The position numbers and the translations under genes were made by a program. Shown in pieces: positions 42,783 to 57,600 of a stretch of DNA of 64,000 nt. The notes below the pieces were generated by a model. It was not told where the DNA came from. It saw only the letters and a program-made list of their open reading frames with translations, and did no database searches. Every line of letters begins with the position of its first letter. Within the stretch, counting starts at the first letter, position 1. The DNA lies in assembly GCA_003118195.1 (NCBI GenBank), contig BEXV01000387.1:174514-238513 (forward strand), in the 5' to 3' direction. This DNA comes from Hemicentrotus pulcherrimus (taxonomy: Eukaryota > Echinodermata > Echinoidea > Camarodonta > Strongylocentrotidae).

Positions 42783-43007
42783 CCCTTTCACTCTGTTCTC
42801 AAACTCCTTGAGTCGTCTCAGCGCCTCATCTTCTGGCCTGATGCCGTAGAGACTAGGAGATACAGAAGAAGGCATCCTGTTGAGACTAGGTGATCCAGAA
42901 GGCATCCTGTTGAGGCTTGAACGACTCCCGTTCAAGCTGCTGTGACTGCCATTCAGTCTTCCATTCATTCTGCCATTAAGACCCTGTGGAGGTGCTGACA
43001 TCACAGA
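42783..43007 (-). CDS. SESTD1: SESTD1 exon 15 seen: Asn-Gly/Ser repeat tail, 3' end unresolved
   Basis: 225 nt, 75 codons, acceptor CACACAG, donor GTAAGA, phase 0. Encodes short repeats [19 protein letters not shown] and two LNRMPS copies, then a helix [15 protein letters not shown]. No counterpart recalled in human. Two possible endings: read-through into the intron gives 22 more residues and a stop at 42714-42716; or splicing to a tiny 72-nt exon at 42298-42369 that ends in TAA. A third option is splicing further downstream. Which is used cannot be told from sequence. Confidence 0.75.
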
Positions 43008-45590
43008 CTGTGTGCAAGGAATTGAAAGAACAGTGTTAACCTGTTGAGTACTGAATTCTTGCATTCCCATTTGCTTTACACAGAGCCCATCCGGTTCCCG
43101 TAGGCAATGGGTTAATTTCATCACCATCAAACGATACATTTGCACCAACAATATCCAAGTATATTTTTTGCAGTACATTTTATGATGTGATATGCCAGAA
43201 GCACTTTACTTTTATTTTTGATGAAAGGAGTTGAAGAGAAATAATAGTGTAGCAGTTTTATCCAATGTAAGCCTGTGTATTTACACATGCAATTTTGACG
43301 TCAGTGCACTACTGTTACTGAGATAGTGACAATGTTCTGGTATGTAATGACATATTGAAAATAAAAATGTGAACTTGGGAGGGGGGGTTGGGGGGAAGAA
43401 TTTGATATAATTATAGGAGCTATGTCTGTGCTTTACGGCAACATAAACATTCTAAATCCTGCAGTTCTGTTTCCTGCACATAGACATTCTCCAAATCTAA
43501 CCTGTTCACAAACATCAATATTCATAACAACTTGCTTTTGATCTTGGAAATGACATCTCTAGGGGGCCCTTAAATCAAAGAGTTATGACATTTTTAATTC
43601 AATCACAACTCTGTCGTTAAGAGATAGGATTTTGGAAGTTTGTGATTGATTTGGGGATTAATCACAACTCTTTATCAGACAGAGCCTGGATCCCTCTGTA
43701 GATTTCATTTACATGAATAAGAACCTTATGAACACTTTAAGGATATTATGAAAGAAACTATTAATTGCTAGACAGCCAAGAAAACACCACCAACCTGTTG
43801 TTTCTGCGCTACAATGGGTGCGACCTCTTCAATGGGCACGTCCTTCTTAGCAACCACGTCCCAGTCCATCTCAGGGATGGGCTCCCCATGGAGGACAGCA
43901 CCGGGAGCCAGGGAGGAGGTGGAGGAGGTAGGGGTGAACATGGAGCCACCCTCGGTGTCACCAAACAGGAGCTCCATCTCCCTCCGCTTCATCTCCAGCT
44001 CAGCCATCTTCTGTGCCAGGTGGTCGGCTGCCGGCTGGAGCTGCTCTGGTACAACTCTCATGTTGGATCTGGACGCCCTGCATAGTGTCAACAGTGGATG
44101 GTCAAAGATTTAGTGATGAAGTTATATCACAGATCTATTTCAAAGTTGCATGCAATAATCTAATCATATTCTTCCATTTTCCCATTTGTGCATCAATACC
44201 GTTAGGTCACCTACAACATACTTCTCTCTTAAGTAAATTGCGATCTTAAATAAAATATCTAAAAATGCTGAAGAATGACAATTCTTTCCATCCTTCTCAG
44301 TTTACAAATCCTGGCATCACCTATAAACTTTCATAGATACAGTAGTTTTAGATTATTAATACTAGTTTTTGTTAACAACCACACAAAATATCTTTCAATC
44401 GATCTGATTTCTCAAAGTAATAAAGTAATAGCACCATATCAATAAGGGCACTTAATTCACACTCCAGAACGAATTACACATCAAAATAAATGACTTGGGC
44501 AAAACTCTTACAGTCCCCAAGAGGATGATATATTCTGACCCTTTTACAATGCATAAACATCACAAAACTCTCTACATTTCTGTTGAGTGGGTACAATACC
44601 TGTCAGGGGAAACCACTGGTAGAGCAAGCCTGTCTAGGAGAGCCTGTCCCATAGCTGCTGCCTCTTGGTACTGACGAAGCAGGGCACGACGTCTTGGTTC
44701 ATAGCCCAGGAGGTGACGGCTTCCTGTATCACCGCTGTGTGATGCAACTCTTGGCGCCACCTCCTGGCAGAGTTTGTCCATATAGAATATCAACTGGGAA
44801 AAAGTAAAAATGTGAGGTTAGACAACTGTATTAAAATGTATATCAATTCTTCCTAAAATCATTAAAGCAGTTATCTATATTTATATTGACTGCCTATTTC
44901 TATTTAACAGCCTGAGACTAGGGATAGATTGTGGCACCTATGTTATCGTTTATGTTAGTGGTGTTAGTCAAAGTAAGAAAAGTAATTAGTGAAAGCTGGT
45001 TGCGTATTCATACATCTAAGAGAAATATGCAGGTGCATCAACAACATACATTTTAATAATATAATGGATGCAAGTTTTCAGAATGTAGCCACAAGTGGAA
45101 TGTGTTCAGTTACATGTATATGTAGTTTATAGATGTAGTTCTGGAAAATATTTTTGAGATACAATTGGAATTGGATAACTATCATGTTGTAGCCTGTGCA
45201 CATGTAGGACACGGATGTTTTTCACAATATCTCCTTAATAATTGCTCCTAGAAATCGTAATATCGAATAGACTGCTCTACCTTCTCAGCATTTCTTTGGA
45301 ACATGAGAGACACTGAAAGCCTTGATGATCTCTCTCCAAGGGCCTGTGAGAACTGGTACCAGGCCGCCTCCAGACGCTGTGACTTGTCCTGACTCGGTTC
45401 AAGATTCATGTGTAGTGAACGTCTCAGCATCAGAGATGTACGTAGGAGGTTCAGACCGTAGTCATAAGTTTCCTGAAGGAACAGAAGAATGGAGTTGCAT
45501 TCAATTACTCCTTTATGCAACTGGAAACAGGGACATTTGTAGCAAAAAGCTCCATTCCTCTTTACCTTTTATTCTGTCTTGCACTTACAT

Positions 45591-45634
<44 letters not shown>

Positions 45635-48600
45635 TGCTGTTTGCATTATCAAAATGCACAAATCCTCAATTCATCTCTTTTACTTGCTTCCTCCTCTCCA
45701 TCCAATATATATATAATAGAACATGGATTCCCTTACCACAGAACCTCTCTTATTAATCACAAACAGAACTCTTCTTCCCTTTCATCCCATAATACCTAAG
45801 AAATGTCAAAACATGGGATATGCACCAGTTTGGTGAAGGAAGCAAACCTGCAGGTCGTGGCCATTAAGTTAGCTGTTTCCACAACCCAAAGTTTTTCCTG
45901 TATTTCCCACAATCTCCAATAAATTGTAGCCAAAATATATTTTGCATTAAAATGTTTTGTTAATAATGATAAGGTTAAACTACATCAGCATATTTCAACT
46001 TTAGCTTATGAAATTAAAAGGATTTGAGGAGCCCATTTAGTTCTTCTTATTCAAGGCATTTGTAAAGTCATGCATAACTTTACACACAGCTTGATGAAAC
46101 GCCCTTTGGCAGCCAAGCTGGTACAGTTTCCAATTGATCACTTTCTTTTATATATGAATATATTATTTGTCACAACGTAGAATAAATAAATAATAAAGTT
46201 TAAAAGTGACCGTGTATTATTCTTACCCTTGCAGTAGTTTCAAATTTAGTGTGTTCATCTTTGAGCGAGGAGGCTTCGTCCGCTGACCTTCCGACCTCTA
46301 TGTGCTGCAGCAGCATGTTATCAAGCAGCTCCAGGAGCCATGATATAGCCTAAAGACAAAGCAACAAGAGTGAAATTAGACATATCTTTGACGTAACAAA
46401 TCTGTAGATTGTATCATCAACGAAATAGATTAATTTTCAACTTCTGGGCATTCTGCTAACTTTGTGGCTCAACCTAGTGATTAGAAAGGCCTTAATTCTA
46501 ATAGAAAATAAAGATAATAACAGTTGATAAACTTAACATTTTATGGCCACCGGGGGATTGATATAGCTTTTTGAAATTGGAGATTGTATTACATATGCTC
46601 TGGCAACAGTATCTCCATTCATTTCTCTATAATATATCTAGCAAAATCCAAGTTAGAAGATAGTCTCTACAAAAACCTTCATGCAATTTATACATATTTT
46701 TATTAAAAATATGTTTTATCTGTAGCATAATTCCACAAGGGGCTCCACTGAAAAGTGTTCAATGAATTTTAGGTATAAACTATGATGAAACTTGAAACTT
46801 GTCCAAGACCTATATCAGCAAAGACAATATGGCTAGGCCTATGGATCAATGTCATTACATCAAAAGTAAAAAAGACTAAGCTCTCCACCTAGCAATTGCA
46901 AAGTTGAGAAAAGGGTCTAAGAGCAAGTCTGTCTGAGCATTTTGTCAGTCCATTCTAGCAGTTTTCAACTAACTTACTGGTAATGTTTCAACAACAAAAT
47001 TTTTAAAGGCTTCCTCTGCCTACCTGTTCAGCATCTCTCTCACAGGTCTTCAGCTGCAGCAACTGCTGTAGCTTAAGTCTTCTGACCTCAGCAAGGTCGC
47101 GACATCGATTCCTCCGACCCTCTAACTCGGCCAAGATGCGCACAACATGATCAACATGCTTGTCGTAGTTGGGTGTGATGTCCTTACCGAAGGCATTCTT
47201 GATGGGTAGGCCCATCATCTCAAGGATGCTATTCCCCTCACGAATGGCGCGGTCTGTCGTGTACACTATTAATGGAGGGAAAAAAAAAGGCTGTTTATCA
47301 GGAGATGTACTCCCATTTTAATGTGAGATTTCTTTTATTGCCTCTTCAACAGTAGGAAGTGTAAAAAGGTCTTCTAGCTGATTGCCTCAGTATATATATT
47401 TTAATATTAAATTTCTTTATACTCACTTCTATACAGCAACGACTCTCTTCACATCTCACCAAGTTAATAGATATTGTACAAAAAATTTTAAGTTTGATTA
47501 TTAAAAACAATCAAATTACACGAGAACCTTTCACAGGCTGTCGATGCGAGATCAAAAGGCCCTCATAATTAGATATCTATGGTCAGTCCTTATTAACTTT
47601 GCCAAGAAGAGATAGGAGACTTACTTGAGTTGTCAAAGTTGTCCAGGAGAAGTCTGAGTGCCTCTTCTGTGCTCTCAACAGAATCTACTTCAACTTCCCC
47701 TGTGCATAGTTCTAGTAGGTCTGCTAGTTTGGAAAATGCCTGTAAGAAAAAACAAAACAGTGAAATCACAGAGCAACAAACAACACAGCAAAAATGAAGA
47801 AGAAAAATAATGAAAAATAACATACTAAGAACAGGATGAAAAGATATAACAGTTTCGAATTTTCGAATTTGAATCAAACGCTTTCAAATTGCAAGTTCAA
47901 CCATTTGATGTTATAATATTTATTTGTAATAGACTGCTTTCTTAGATGGGGCAAGACTTTATGATAAGTATCATTCTTCCATTTGAGAATTTGAGTTAGC
48001 ACCTTGGTTGCTATAAAAACTTGACAGCAATATAGCCAGAGCACAATCTCAAAACACAGATAAATACCTATATTCCAAGGATAAAGAGCCTGTTGTAAGT
48101 GACTTACTTCTTGTGATAATCGGTGGAACCTGACGGAGCCGATGACGAGGTTGCGCCTCCTCTCTAGCCGAGATGCAAAGCTACGGCAGACTGTATCCAG
48201 GTAGTCCTTCTGGGCGCTGATGTCCCCCGCGTGGGGGTGGCCGCTCTTTATGATGGAGTCTGCTACATGACGAAGCTCAGCATAGTTACCATAAATGTCC
48301 TGTCGCAGAAAAACAACCCAAAATGGTTAGATGCCGTCATTGAGGACAGATGACTAGTTTATATGCATATTAGCAATGGTAGTGACGGGAAGTATATGTT
48401 ACAGCTATATTTCTCTATTTATATTCTAACAATATACATGAATAGCCAGCTTGACTCTTGAACAAGGTACATTCAATCTAAATCAATATACCCATCTCCT
48501 TCAGTTGGAGTTGGTCTCGATCTCTCTTTTTGCCTTCAAACTGACTGTCATGGGCTTCGGTTTGAAACCAAATTTTAAATGCCCTCAGAAAAAAATAATC

Positions 48601-51600
48601 AGATCTGACTGATACTGTAATGACCAAATAACTCCATCAACAGCCATCACATTATTATTATCCCAAACTACACAAGGAAGATATTTTCAGCCTCCCATGT
48701 TTCAAACGATCACAAAACTGAGCCTTGATTTCCTAACTTACAGTGCATTTCAGCTCCAATTTCTCATGCTCTCTCCTGAGTTTCTCAGCAGTCTTGTAGT
48801 CATTGCCGATGTCTGTGTGTGATGATAATAGCTTCTCTCCTGGTCCTACTATCCAGTCTATCACCTGAAAAATATCAAAAGAGAATATCAGTGGAATCTT
48901 TTGGGAAGGATTCTATATGCAACAAATTTTTATAAGATTTTTTTTTTAAATGTGTTTACTGACGCATCGTTGGGATAACTAAAACAAATATTTGAATTCA
49001 GTTCCATACAGTAAGCATATGTTCATTAAAATAAATGGGAAAAGAAGAAGAAGAAGAAGAAGAAGAAGAAGGAGGAGAAGGAGAAGGAGAAGGATGGCAT
49101 TCACCTACAATATTTCAAACTGTATTCATTTCAAATGGGAATGAGAGGCGCTTATCAGTGACTGAAAGTAATTTAATAACGCATTCATCCAAATTTTCAT
49201 GAAACATTTTGTCCAAAACTCAGCATGAAGAAATCTGTGATAGTTTTGATAATACGTGGTCTTTGTAGACAGGTGGTCTTTGTAGACAGGTTACTTTATA
49301 ACATGTTTCAATGAGAATCCATTTTCAAGTAAAACAAAACATGTGGTCTTTGTAGACAGGTGGTCACTACAGCAGGTTCGACAGTACATGTATATATTCC
49401 TTCCATACTTGAGCTGCGTTGTACCTTTTTAATGCCACTCTCCAGATCGCCGAGCTGCATGTGGACTCCCAGCTCCCTATCTCTTTCTGCTAGGTACTTC
49501 CTGAGTTGGTTCTGTTTCTGTTGAAGAGCATTCAGCTGCTGGTCCACCTCTCGGTGCATCAGCAGCTGGTCTTCTGTTCCGAAGCCCTGGTCTCCACCCT
49601 GTCGCTGAAAACCAGAATCCGTCTCCAGACGCCGACTAAGGGAATGGCCTGTGGAAGATATCATATATGATAAGAATAGACCAAATTTTCAATGCCATTA
49701 GTGCCATTTCACAATACTGCAGTCATCACTAACATCAATATTCATCATCGTATCATCAATCACCACCACTACCCCTACCACCCTTCTTATCATCATCAAA
49801 ATCACCATCAATGAAAGATCAAATTTTCAATGCCAATAGTGCCATTTCACAATACTAAAGTCATCACCATTACCATCATCATCGTCATCATCATTACCAT
49901 CAATGACAGACCAAATTTTAGATTGCCTGCCTGGTGGCTAAATATCACCATAATCCTCCAATTTACCCCAACTATTACTAAAATCATTATAATCATTATG
50001 AACAACTCACCAAGTTGTAGCACACTGATCCTAAGGCATTCATTACAATCATTGCCATTACCACCATAATCATCATAATCATTACCACCGCCACCGCCAT
50101 AATCATCATCATCATCATCATCATCATNNNNNNNNNNNNNNNNNNNNNNNNNNNNNNNNNNNNNNNNNNNNNNNNNNNNNNNNNNNNNNNNNNNNNNNNN
50201 NNNNNNNNNNNNNNNNNNNNNNNNNNNNNNNNNNNNNNNNNNNNNNNNNNNNNNNNNNNNNNNNNNNNNNNNNNNNNNNNNNNNNNNNNNNNNNNNNNNN
50301 NNNNNNNNNNNNNNNNNNNNNNNNNNNNNNNNNNNNNNNNNNNNNNNNNNNNNNNNNNNNNNNNNNNNNNNNNNNNNNNNNNNNNNNNNNNNNNNNNNNN
50401 NNNNNNNNNNNNNNNNNNNNNNNNNNNNNNNNNNNNNNNNNNNNNNNNNNNNNNNNNNNNNNNNNNNNNNNNNNNNNNNNNNNNNNNNNNNNNNNNNNNN
50501 NNNNNNNNNNNNNNNNNNNNNNNNNNNNNNNNNNNNNNNNNNNNNNNNNNNNNNNNNNNNNNNNNNNNNNNNNNNNNNNNNNNNNNNNNNNNNNNNNNNN
50601 NNNNNNNNNNNNNNNNNNNNNNNNNNNNNNNNNNNNNNNNNNNNNNNNNNNNNNNNNNNNNNNNNNCACCACCACCACCACCACCACCACCACCACCACC
50701 ACCACCACCACCACCACCACTACCAACTCACCAAGTTGTAGCACGCTGCTTGGTTGCTCGATGACAACCTCCCTCAATCGTTTCTGTCTACGGAGCTGAT
50801 CCTCGGGAGTCAATCTCTCATCTTGCCTTGATAAAAGCTCCTCATGAGCTTGCTCAAGGCGCTTCTCAGTAAGACTGGAGTCTTTCAAGAACTTCTCAAA
50901 TTCCTGAAAGTACACATTTTGTACAAGAAAGATGGATATTAGATCATACTTTTCAAATTTAAAAGTGTTTTTCTGTAATCACAAAAAAAGCCATTATAGC
51001 CTTTGCAAGAAGTGCATTACTGCAGTAATCGATTTTTCACGTCTTTTTCATAAAATCTATCAAAGAACTTGAAATTAGTTATTTACATTTCTGATTATTA
51101 ACATGTTCTAAAAACAATTTTGTGTAAATATTTCTTGAATTTCAAACAGAAAAGTAAAAAATATAGCAATACATTTACAGCTGCAATACTTTTTTTTAAA
51201 CTCATTTTTTTTAATATGAAATTAGAAAAAAGATTCCCAAACCTCTGATAAATTGCACAGTATGTCACTCTGAAATTATTTTTGAAATTTATAGTTAATA
51301 AAATTATTATTGACAATCCATGCCACATGATAATAAACATGTATATTTACATTTACATAACGGTTTACATTTGTAAATCAATATTACCACTGTTGGAAAA
51401 CTGTAGAAATATAATTAGTCCTAGATTAATTATGTTGAAGTCTGTCTACACAAATATCTCTTTGTCCATCTCAACATCATGATTGCAAACATATTCACAT
51501 GGACTTTGAACTTATTCATTTGCCTTGCTAATTACTCTTTGTTCTCAATTCAGCACATATGATTTTAACATTGTCATTTTCTAAGCCACATACACAATCA

Positions 51601-54600
51601 TCATTTCTATTGGTGCACAGATTACAAAGGAAACAGAATTATCAAACACTGATGGCTCTTTTATGAGTTTTTCTTCAATATAAAAGGGCCTAATGAACAT
51701 GATCTCTGATATATGATACCACAAACTTACTAGTCTGTTCTGCAGCCACTCCTGATGATTGTAGTCGAAAGAGCCTCCAAACTCTTCTGTCAGCTGACTG
51801 GGGTCAAGGTACTTTGTAAGCTTAGAAGGTGATGATAGGATGATTGTCTGCAAGATGGAGGGATGGAAGATTATAATCATTGAAAAACACACACAATAAT
51901 CCTACCATTAATCAATATATAAACACTTGGGAACTTGGAAATCAGCATACATGAGGCAACAGGCACTGGAAGTCAAAACTTATTTCCCATTATAAGACAA
52001 GATGAATATAAATTGCACAAACTAAATTGTGAACTCATCACAAAGTAACATGCAATTATTCTTCTTTACAAATGTAAAGTCCAAATTGTTTCTTTTTTTT
52101 CAATGATAAGAAAAAGTGTCTCTTAAGCGGCTAACTGGCAGACTGATTTCATAATTCATCAACTGACATGCTCTGTTATCCCAAGACTACTTTTTCGAGC
52201 AGTGTGAAAGCACCATGAATATTCCCACCTCAAATTGTTGAGAAAATAAACAATTAATGAAAGCCCTACTGCAGACTCTGTGTCGAGAGCCTAATTGGCA
52301 TTTTTTAAAAATATGAATCATTTCAGTCTGAGGTAATGCCATTCTGGCTCTCGATCAGTAGATGATAGTTACCTCAAACATTTGTGACTTGTCTTTCTTG
52401 AGTCCAAGATTAGACCTCTGACGTTCCTTTGAAGCATCAGTCTTGAGAATGTAGATAGTACTGATACCGGCTGCTAGAGTCTCCTGTGTAAAGAGAGGAA
52501 ACAAGAAAAAAAATAGTGAAAAAAGAGTAACTTTATCTTTCATGATTAATTTCATTGTAAGCCAGTGAACTCCGCACAAAAAATGCTAAAACAGGAAAAA
52601 GTACTAATATATCAATAACTAAATGAAATTTGTATTTAAATGCAACCTGATTCTTCAAGTGCCCCCAATATGAAATAGCCAAATACATGAGCAACAAATT
52701 AATGTATGTCTGAGTTTTTCAATATAAAATTCTGTATACTCCGCAAGAATGTGTGAGAGTGTTTATAGATTCAAAGAAGCATATCAAACTTTTTTATTCA
52801 AGATTATTATTTTTAATAATCTAATAATCTAATAGTCCACTCCAAATTTTATTAAACCGAAACGGAAATTCTTTTTGCCCAATTGATCGTGAGCCCGGCA
52901 GCCACTGTGCAGCGCCAGATCGACGTTGATCTATCCCTTATTATGTTCTGCAAATAAACATAACACAACACATGATTAAATATATCTCCACTACACACGT
53001 ACCAACATTAAACTCAAATCTTAGATTTTGAGACAATGGCATTTTCATTTATAAATCACAAGCAATTGTCTTGAAGACACTTCTATAAAGACAATCAGAA
53101 ATAAATGTCAATCTGTCTGACTGAGAGGCTAAACAACCTTTCCCATTTGTTGTTTTATGACAGCTCATGATTTTGGTTTATGATAGTGTGACATCCCTGT
53201 AGACCATATCATCACATCATTATATTATTCTTACATCCCCCCTAGAGCCCTTCTCAACTTTCCTCCAAGCTTACAATCTTTCCCACATCTTAAAGGTAGT
53301 GATTCTTTTATTCTAAAAGGCTTAGGACAGGAAACATCCAACTCTTAGATGTACTATACCATCGGTGTAAAATAGCTGTTTTATTCGTGAGAGCTTTTAT
53401 TTTATTTTCTGTGACAACATCACTTTGGTAAATGTCTTTACATGGGTATACTAAGCTTGGTGGGGGCAATTTTTGAATAACCATATCCCACTAGATTTTG
53501 AGGTTTATATTATATTAATACATTAAAAATAATACCAATGGATTATAAAAATTAATATACAGATGTCATAAAAGGAACTATACACACTGTGAACATAACA
53601 AGTTACGTATATACATGTAAATGTGAATTTCTTATTAAAGGTATACATGTAAATAATGTTTAGCTTCATTAATGGGCCAACTCTAAAATTAGACCTATTT
53701 CAATGGAAAACAAACAATACCTTAGCTCTAACTTATAGCTCTCAAGTACTATCATGTAGAGCTACATCTATGGCTTATGCTACATGTATGAACTGGTCTA
53801 TAAGAATACAACATGCCTCTACTACAAGTACAACCCTAGGCCAGTAACTCAGTGTCAACATACACTTTGACACTTCCTAACAATAAATCACGGTCGTAAC
53901 TGAGCAGCCAAGATCATCGGTTTCAGGTGGAATGTTAACAATCACATGTAATAAGAGAGACCAGAATCAAAGGATTGCCTTCCACTTTTAACTTTGACAA
54001 TCATCATTGAGCCTGCAATACTTCTCAAATTACTACTTTTTTTATTATTAATGCTTCTCCTTTTTCTATATTTGCTGCTTGTTCTTGAAGTACATGTACC
54101 TACATGTACTTCATTTTTCCTGTACAGGCTTTCACCCACCTAAGTCCTCAGCCTTTCTTATGTCCCTCCATTACCCGTTGGTCTATACTAAACAGATCGT
54201 CTATACTTTTTTATAATAAAGGTATATTTTATGAGTGTACCAATAAAATGTATTTTATCTCGAATCCTAGTCCATCTCTTCTATTTCTTTCATACCATTC
54301 TTCAATGTCAAATTTTTCTCTAACTAATGTAATTGTTTATCAAAACACTTGAACTATATTTCATATGAGTTCTCTTTGGACTCGGAAGAGTTTGACATGA
54401 GATAGCACAGAGTTACCATAGCTAAATTTTTCTTAGCTAAAGTGTATAAATGTTTTGAGGAATTATCCTGAATCCTACTTCATCAATGTTTCCCTCTCCC
54501 AACGTCATCCTCTTCTTCATCCATTCTTTGACACAATAGCAATACCCCCTCTCCCATTTCATCATCCATCCTTTAACATGATGGCAATAAGAACACCTTC

Positions 54601-57600
54601 AGACATTTAATTACCTGCACTGTAATTGCTAAATCAAGAACCCTGTTATTATGATCTCCCTTGGGAGCCAGACATGTACTCATCACCAAGGAATTTGGTA
54701 TCTGCCCCCTTTGGTTTCTGCCCCCTTTGGTGTTGGTGGACTCTTGAGTCTTCAGAGTGTAATAGATAGAGTGAATATTAATAATGTACGAAGGTCGTCA
54801 CGTGCATGGGTGTAATGATAAGCTGGATCTGTCCCATGTTTACATACATGCTTAATGTAACACCGGTCCACACACTCTTGTAGTCTAAAAAATGAAAACC
54901 TTCCGGTGATGTTCTTAAACATCTTGGTCTGAACATCTTTATCTCCACATTTTTCAAATGGAGCTTCCATTTCTTCTTTTCCTACTTCTCTATTTTCTAC
55001 AAATAATTATTACACATGGCAAGAGGCATTTGGTAACTCTGTGTCCCAAACCTTACCGAATATCATAAATTTGAGAACCAGGTTCTCTTTGTCTTGATAT
55101 TTATTCTCATCATGGCAACTTAGTAAGAAGTATCAAAATCTCTGCTGTATTTGGTAACAAATGGGAGAAAGAATATTGGACCTCCATAACTATTCTCCTC
55201 ACTTTTTACTCCCTACGTGAACTATACATTTTCCCTAGAGCTCCTCTTCCACCTCCTACCACAACTTCTTCTCTAAAGGACAGGGTTAACAAACATGTCA
55301 CCTCGAACACTGCATAAGAATAATTTGGTATTTTAGTAGATGGTCTGTTGAGAGCCAGAAGGTCATTAACCCCTATATTTTGAATAGAGTTAACACCCTT
55401 CTTGCTCTATACAGACCTTCGTTGTCACTTTGAAAAACAAGATATACAGGAAACTACAGCTTACCTGAAGAACTTTCATGACCACTTTGATGGGTTGCCA
55501 TGCCGACCCTCTCATGTCCACCAGTAGACTGAAGCCATGGGCCTTGCTCTCAGTACTGAAAGATAACAAAATAAATTTGGAATAATTCATATCTTATATT
55601 CATTTACAGATTCAATTATGCATACAGATATATAAAAGTATAAATGATGCACATGTGGCCTATTATATTACAGGTAAATTTGTTGTAACGCCCCCTTTAA
55701 CAAATTTCCATCAAATACATAAACCTGTATATAAGCCTGCTTTTTTTCAAATCAATATAAATAGCACATAGTCAATAAAAGATTTTAAAATCCTACATGC
55801 TACCCCCAAAAAAATGTGTGTTGTTGCAAAGAGTGCCCAGAAGATTTCAAAGAATAAACAAAGAGCAAGAACTTTACATAACAGAGATATATATATCAGT
55901 CATTTCTATGACACATACAACATGTGCATACCCAGGACACATACTCATGTTTTTATACAGTATTAGATAAACAAGTGGATGTGTACATGATTTTCAGTCT
56001 GAATTGAATTTTTTTCCTTAAAATTTTCATCATATGAAATATAATGACTGAGATTTTGTTGTGAAGTGTTTTGATCAAAGTATGCAGGTTGATAAATAGA
56101 CTCCATGGTGATCCATGATGACTGATTTAACTCTGTCTGCGTGGGAGTCTTTATAAGACTTCATCGCCCACCACAATACCTGTATTCTTAAGAGTACAAA
56201 CTGCATACTAGTTTCACAGGGATTTGTCTTTTTTCACTTTGTGACTAACACCAATACATAAATATTTTCAATTGCAATAACCAAAGGCAATGGAGGACGA
56301 ACAAGAGGAATAATTTCTTGAGTGCAACATAAAAAGTACAAGTACACAACATTGTAAAAGTCTGAACAAGCAAGACTTGTTTAGGTAATCCATAGTAGTC
56401 TTAAGGCAAGTTTAGATATGGCACGGTTTACCACTGTGAAAATTCGCTGTTTTGTGCAAAATAGTACAAGTACATGTACACTGTACACAACATTGTAAAA
56501 GTATGAACAAGGTAGACTTGTACTGTAGTAAGCCTTAAGGCTTTTTCAGATATAGTTTTGTTTTAGATAGGTGACGCATATTACACTTTACAGTGTACAT
56601 ATCATCATTTTAAATAAACTAACACCTTCTTTTTCTGAGCTAGGCTTTACTTTGCTAATATGTTTTCAAATAGGCTAGACATTATAAGGAAAGTATCAAA
56701 TATTATACATGGACTTTGTGGTTTTTACACACTGTAATGGCTGTATCGAGCATGAGATTCCACCTTTGAGAGGGCCTGCAGTCCTGAAAAGCGCTATATA
56801 CATGTAAGAACAAACTATTATTATTCTTATGATAACACTTTGGGTAGTTCACAAGAAATACAAATTGCATTTTACATTGTACATTGTACATGTAGCTAAA
56901 TTGGTATTGTAAGTACATGTACATTGAAAACCAGTGGGCAAGATAAAATCACCCACACCGTCTAAATGGTTGGCTGCATGTCACAGACAGAATTGATAAA
57001 AGTAAAGGGGTTCCATCTCATATACGAATAGAACATAGCCTATCACATATCCTTCCTTTTTGACAATATACTCCTCTGTAAAATGTGCATCAATAAAGCT
57101 AAAGTTTCAGCAATCGCATGTCTTTAATAAGATCTTCCCTTTAAATAGTTTGTTTTGATGCTAGGGGATAAAACCAATATAAAAAGGGAGGGGCATTCCT
57201 CCAGCCGATGTCCCAGTGAGACAGGCATCTGGGTCAATTGCAGTCTCTGTCAGGTCAGGTCGTCCAGGTCACATTCAAGGTATCTGATTGGTCAATTGAA
57301 ACACTACAAGTTCATGAGAGAATAAACAGATAGGATACCTCTACAACAGGTAAGTTTAGTTCACACACTAGCAGCGTAGACGATTCAACTTCAACGCTTG
57401 AAACTTTGTTTGGTGATGTAATCATTGCAATGATTGATTCTACAGCAAATGCCTTTGGACAAATCGATGTCTGGGCTGTCTGTACATGAGCACTATTATT
57501 TTTTTTTCTTTTGGATGTAAACTCCATGAAAAAGCCCTGTTGTCAATACATACACGTACACTATGGTGTAGTGATTTTTTGAAGGGATGATTACTGTACA

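Noticed and set aside
50124..50740. Poly-Val extension of SESTD1 exon 5 on the minus strand
   Set aside because: Translation of the CAC microsatellite past a good GTGAGT donor into the gap.
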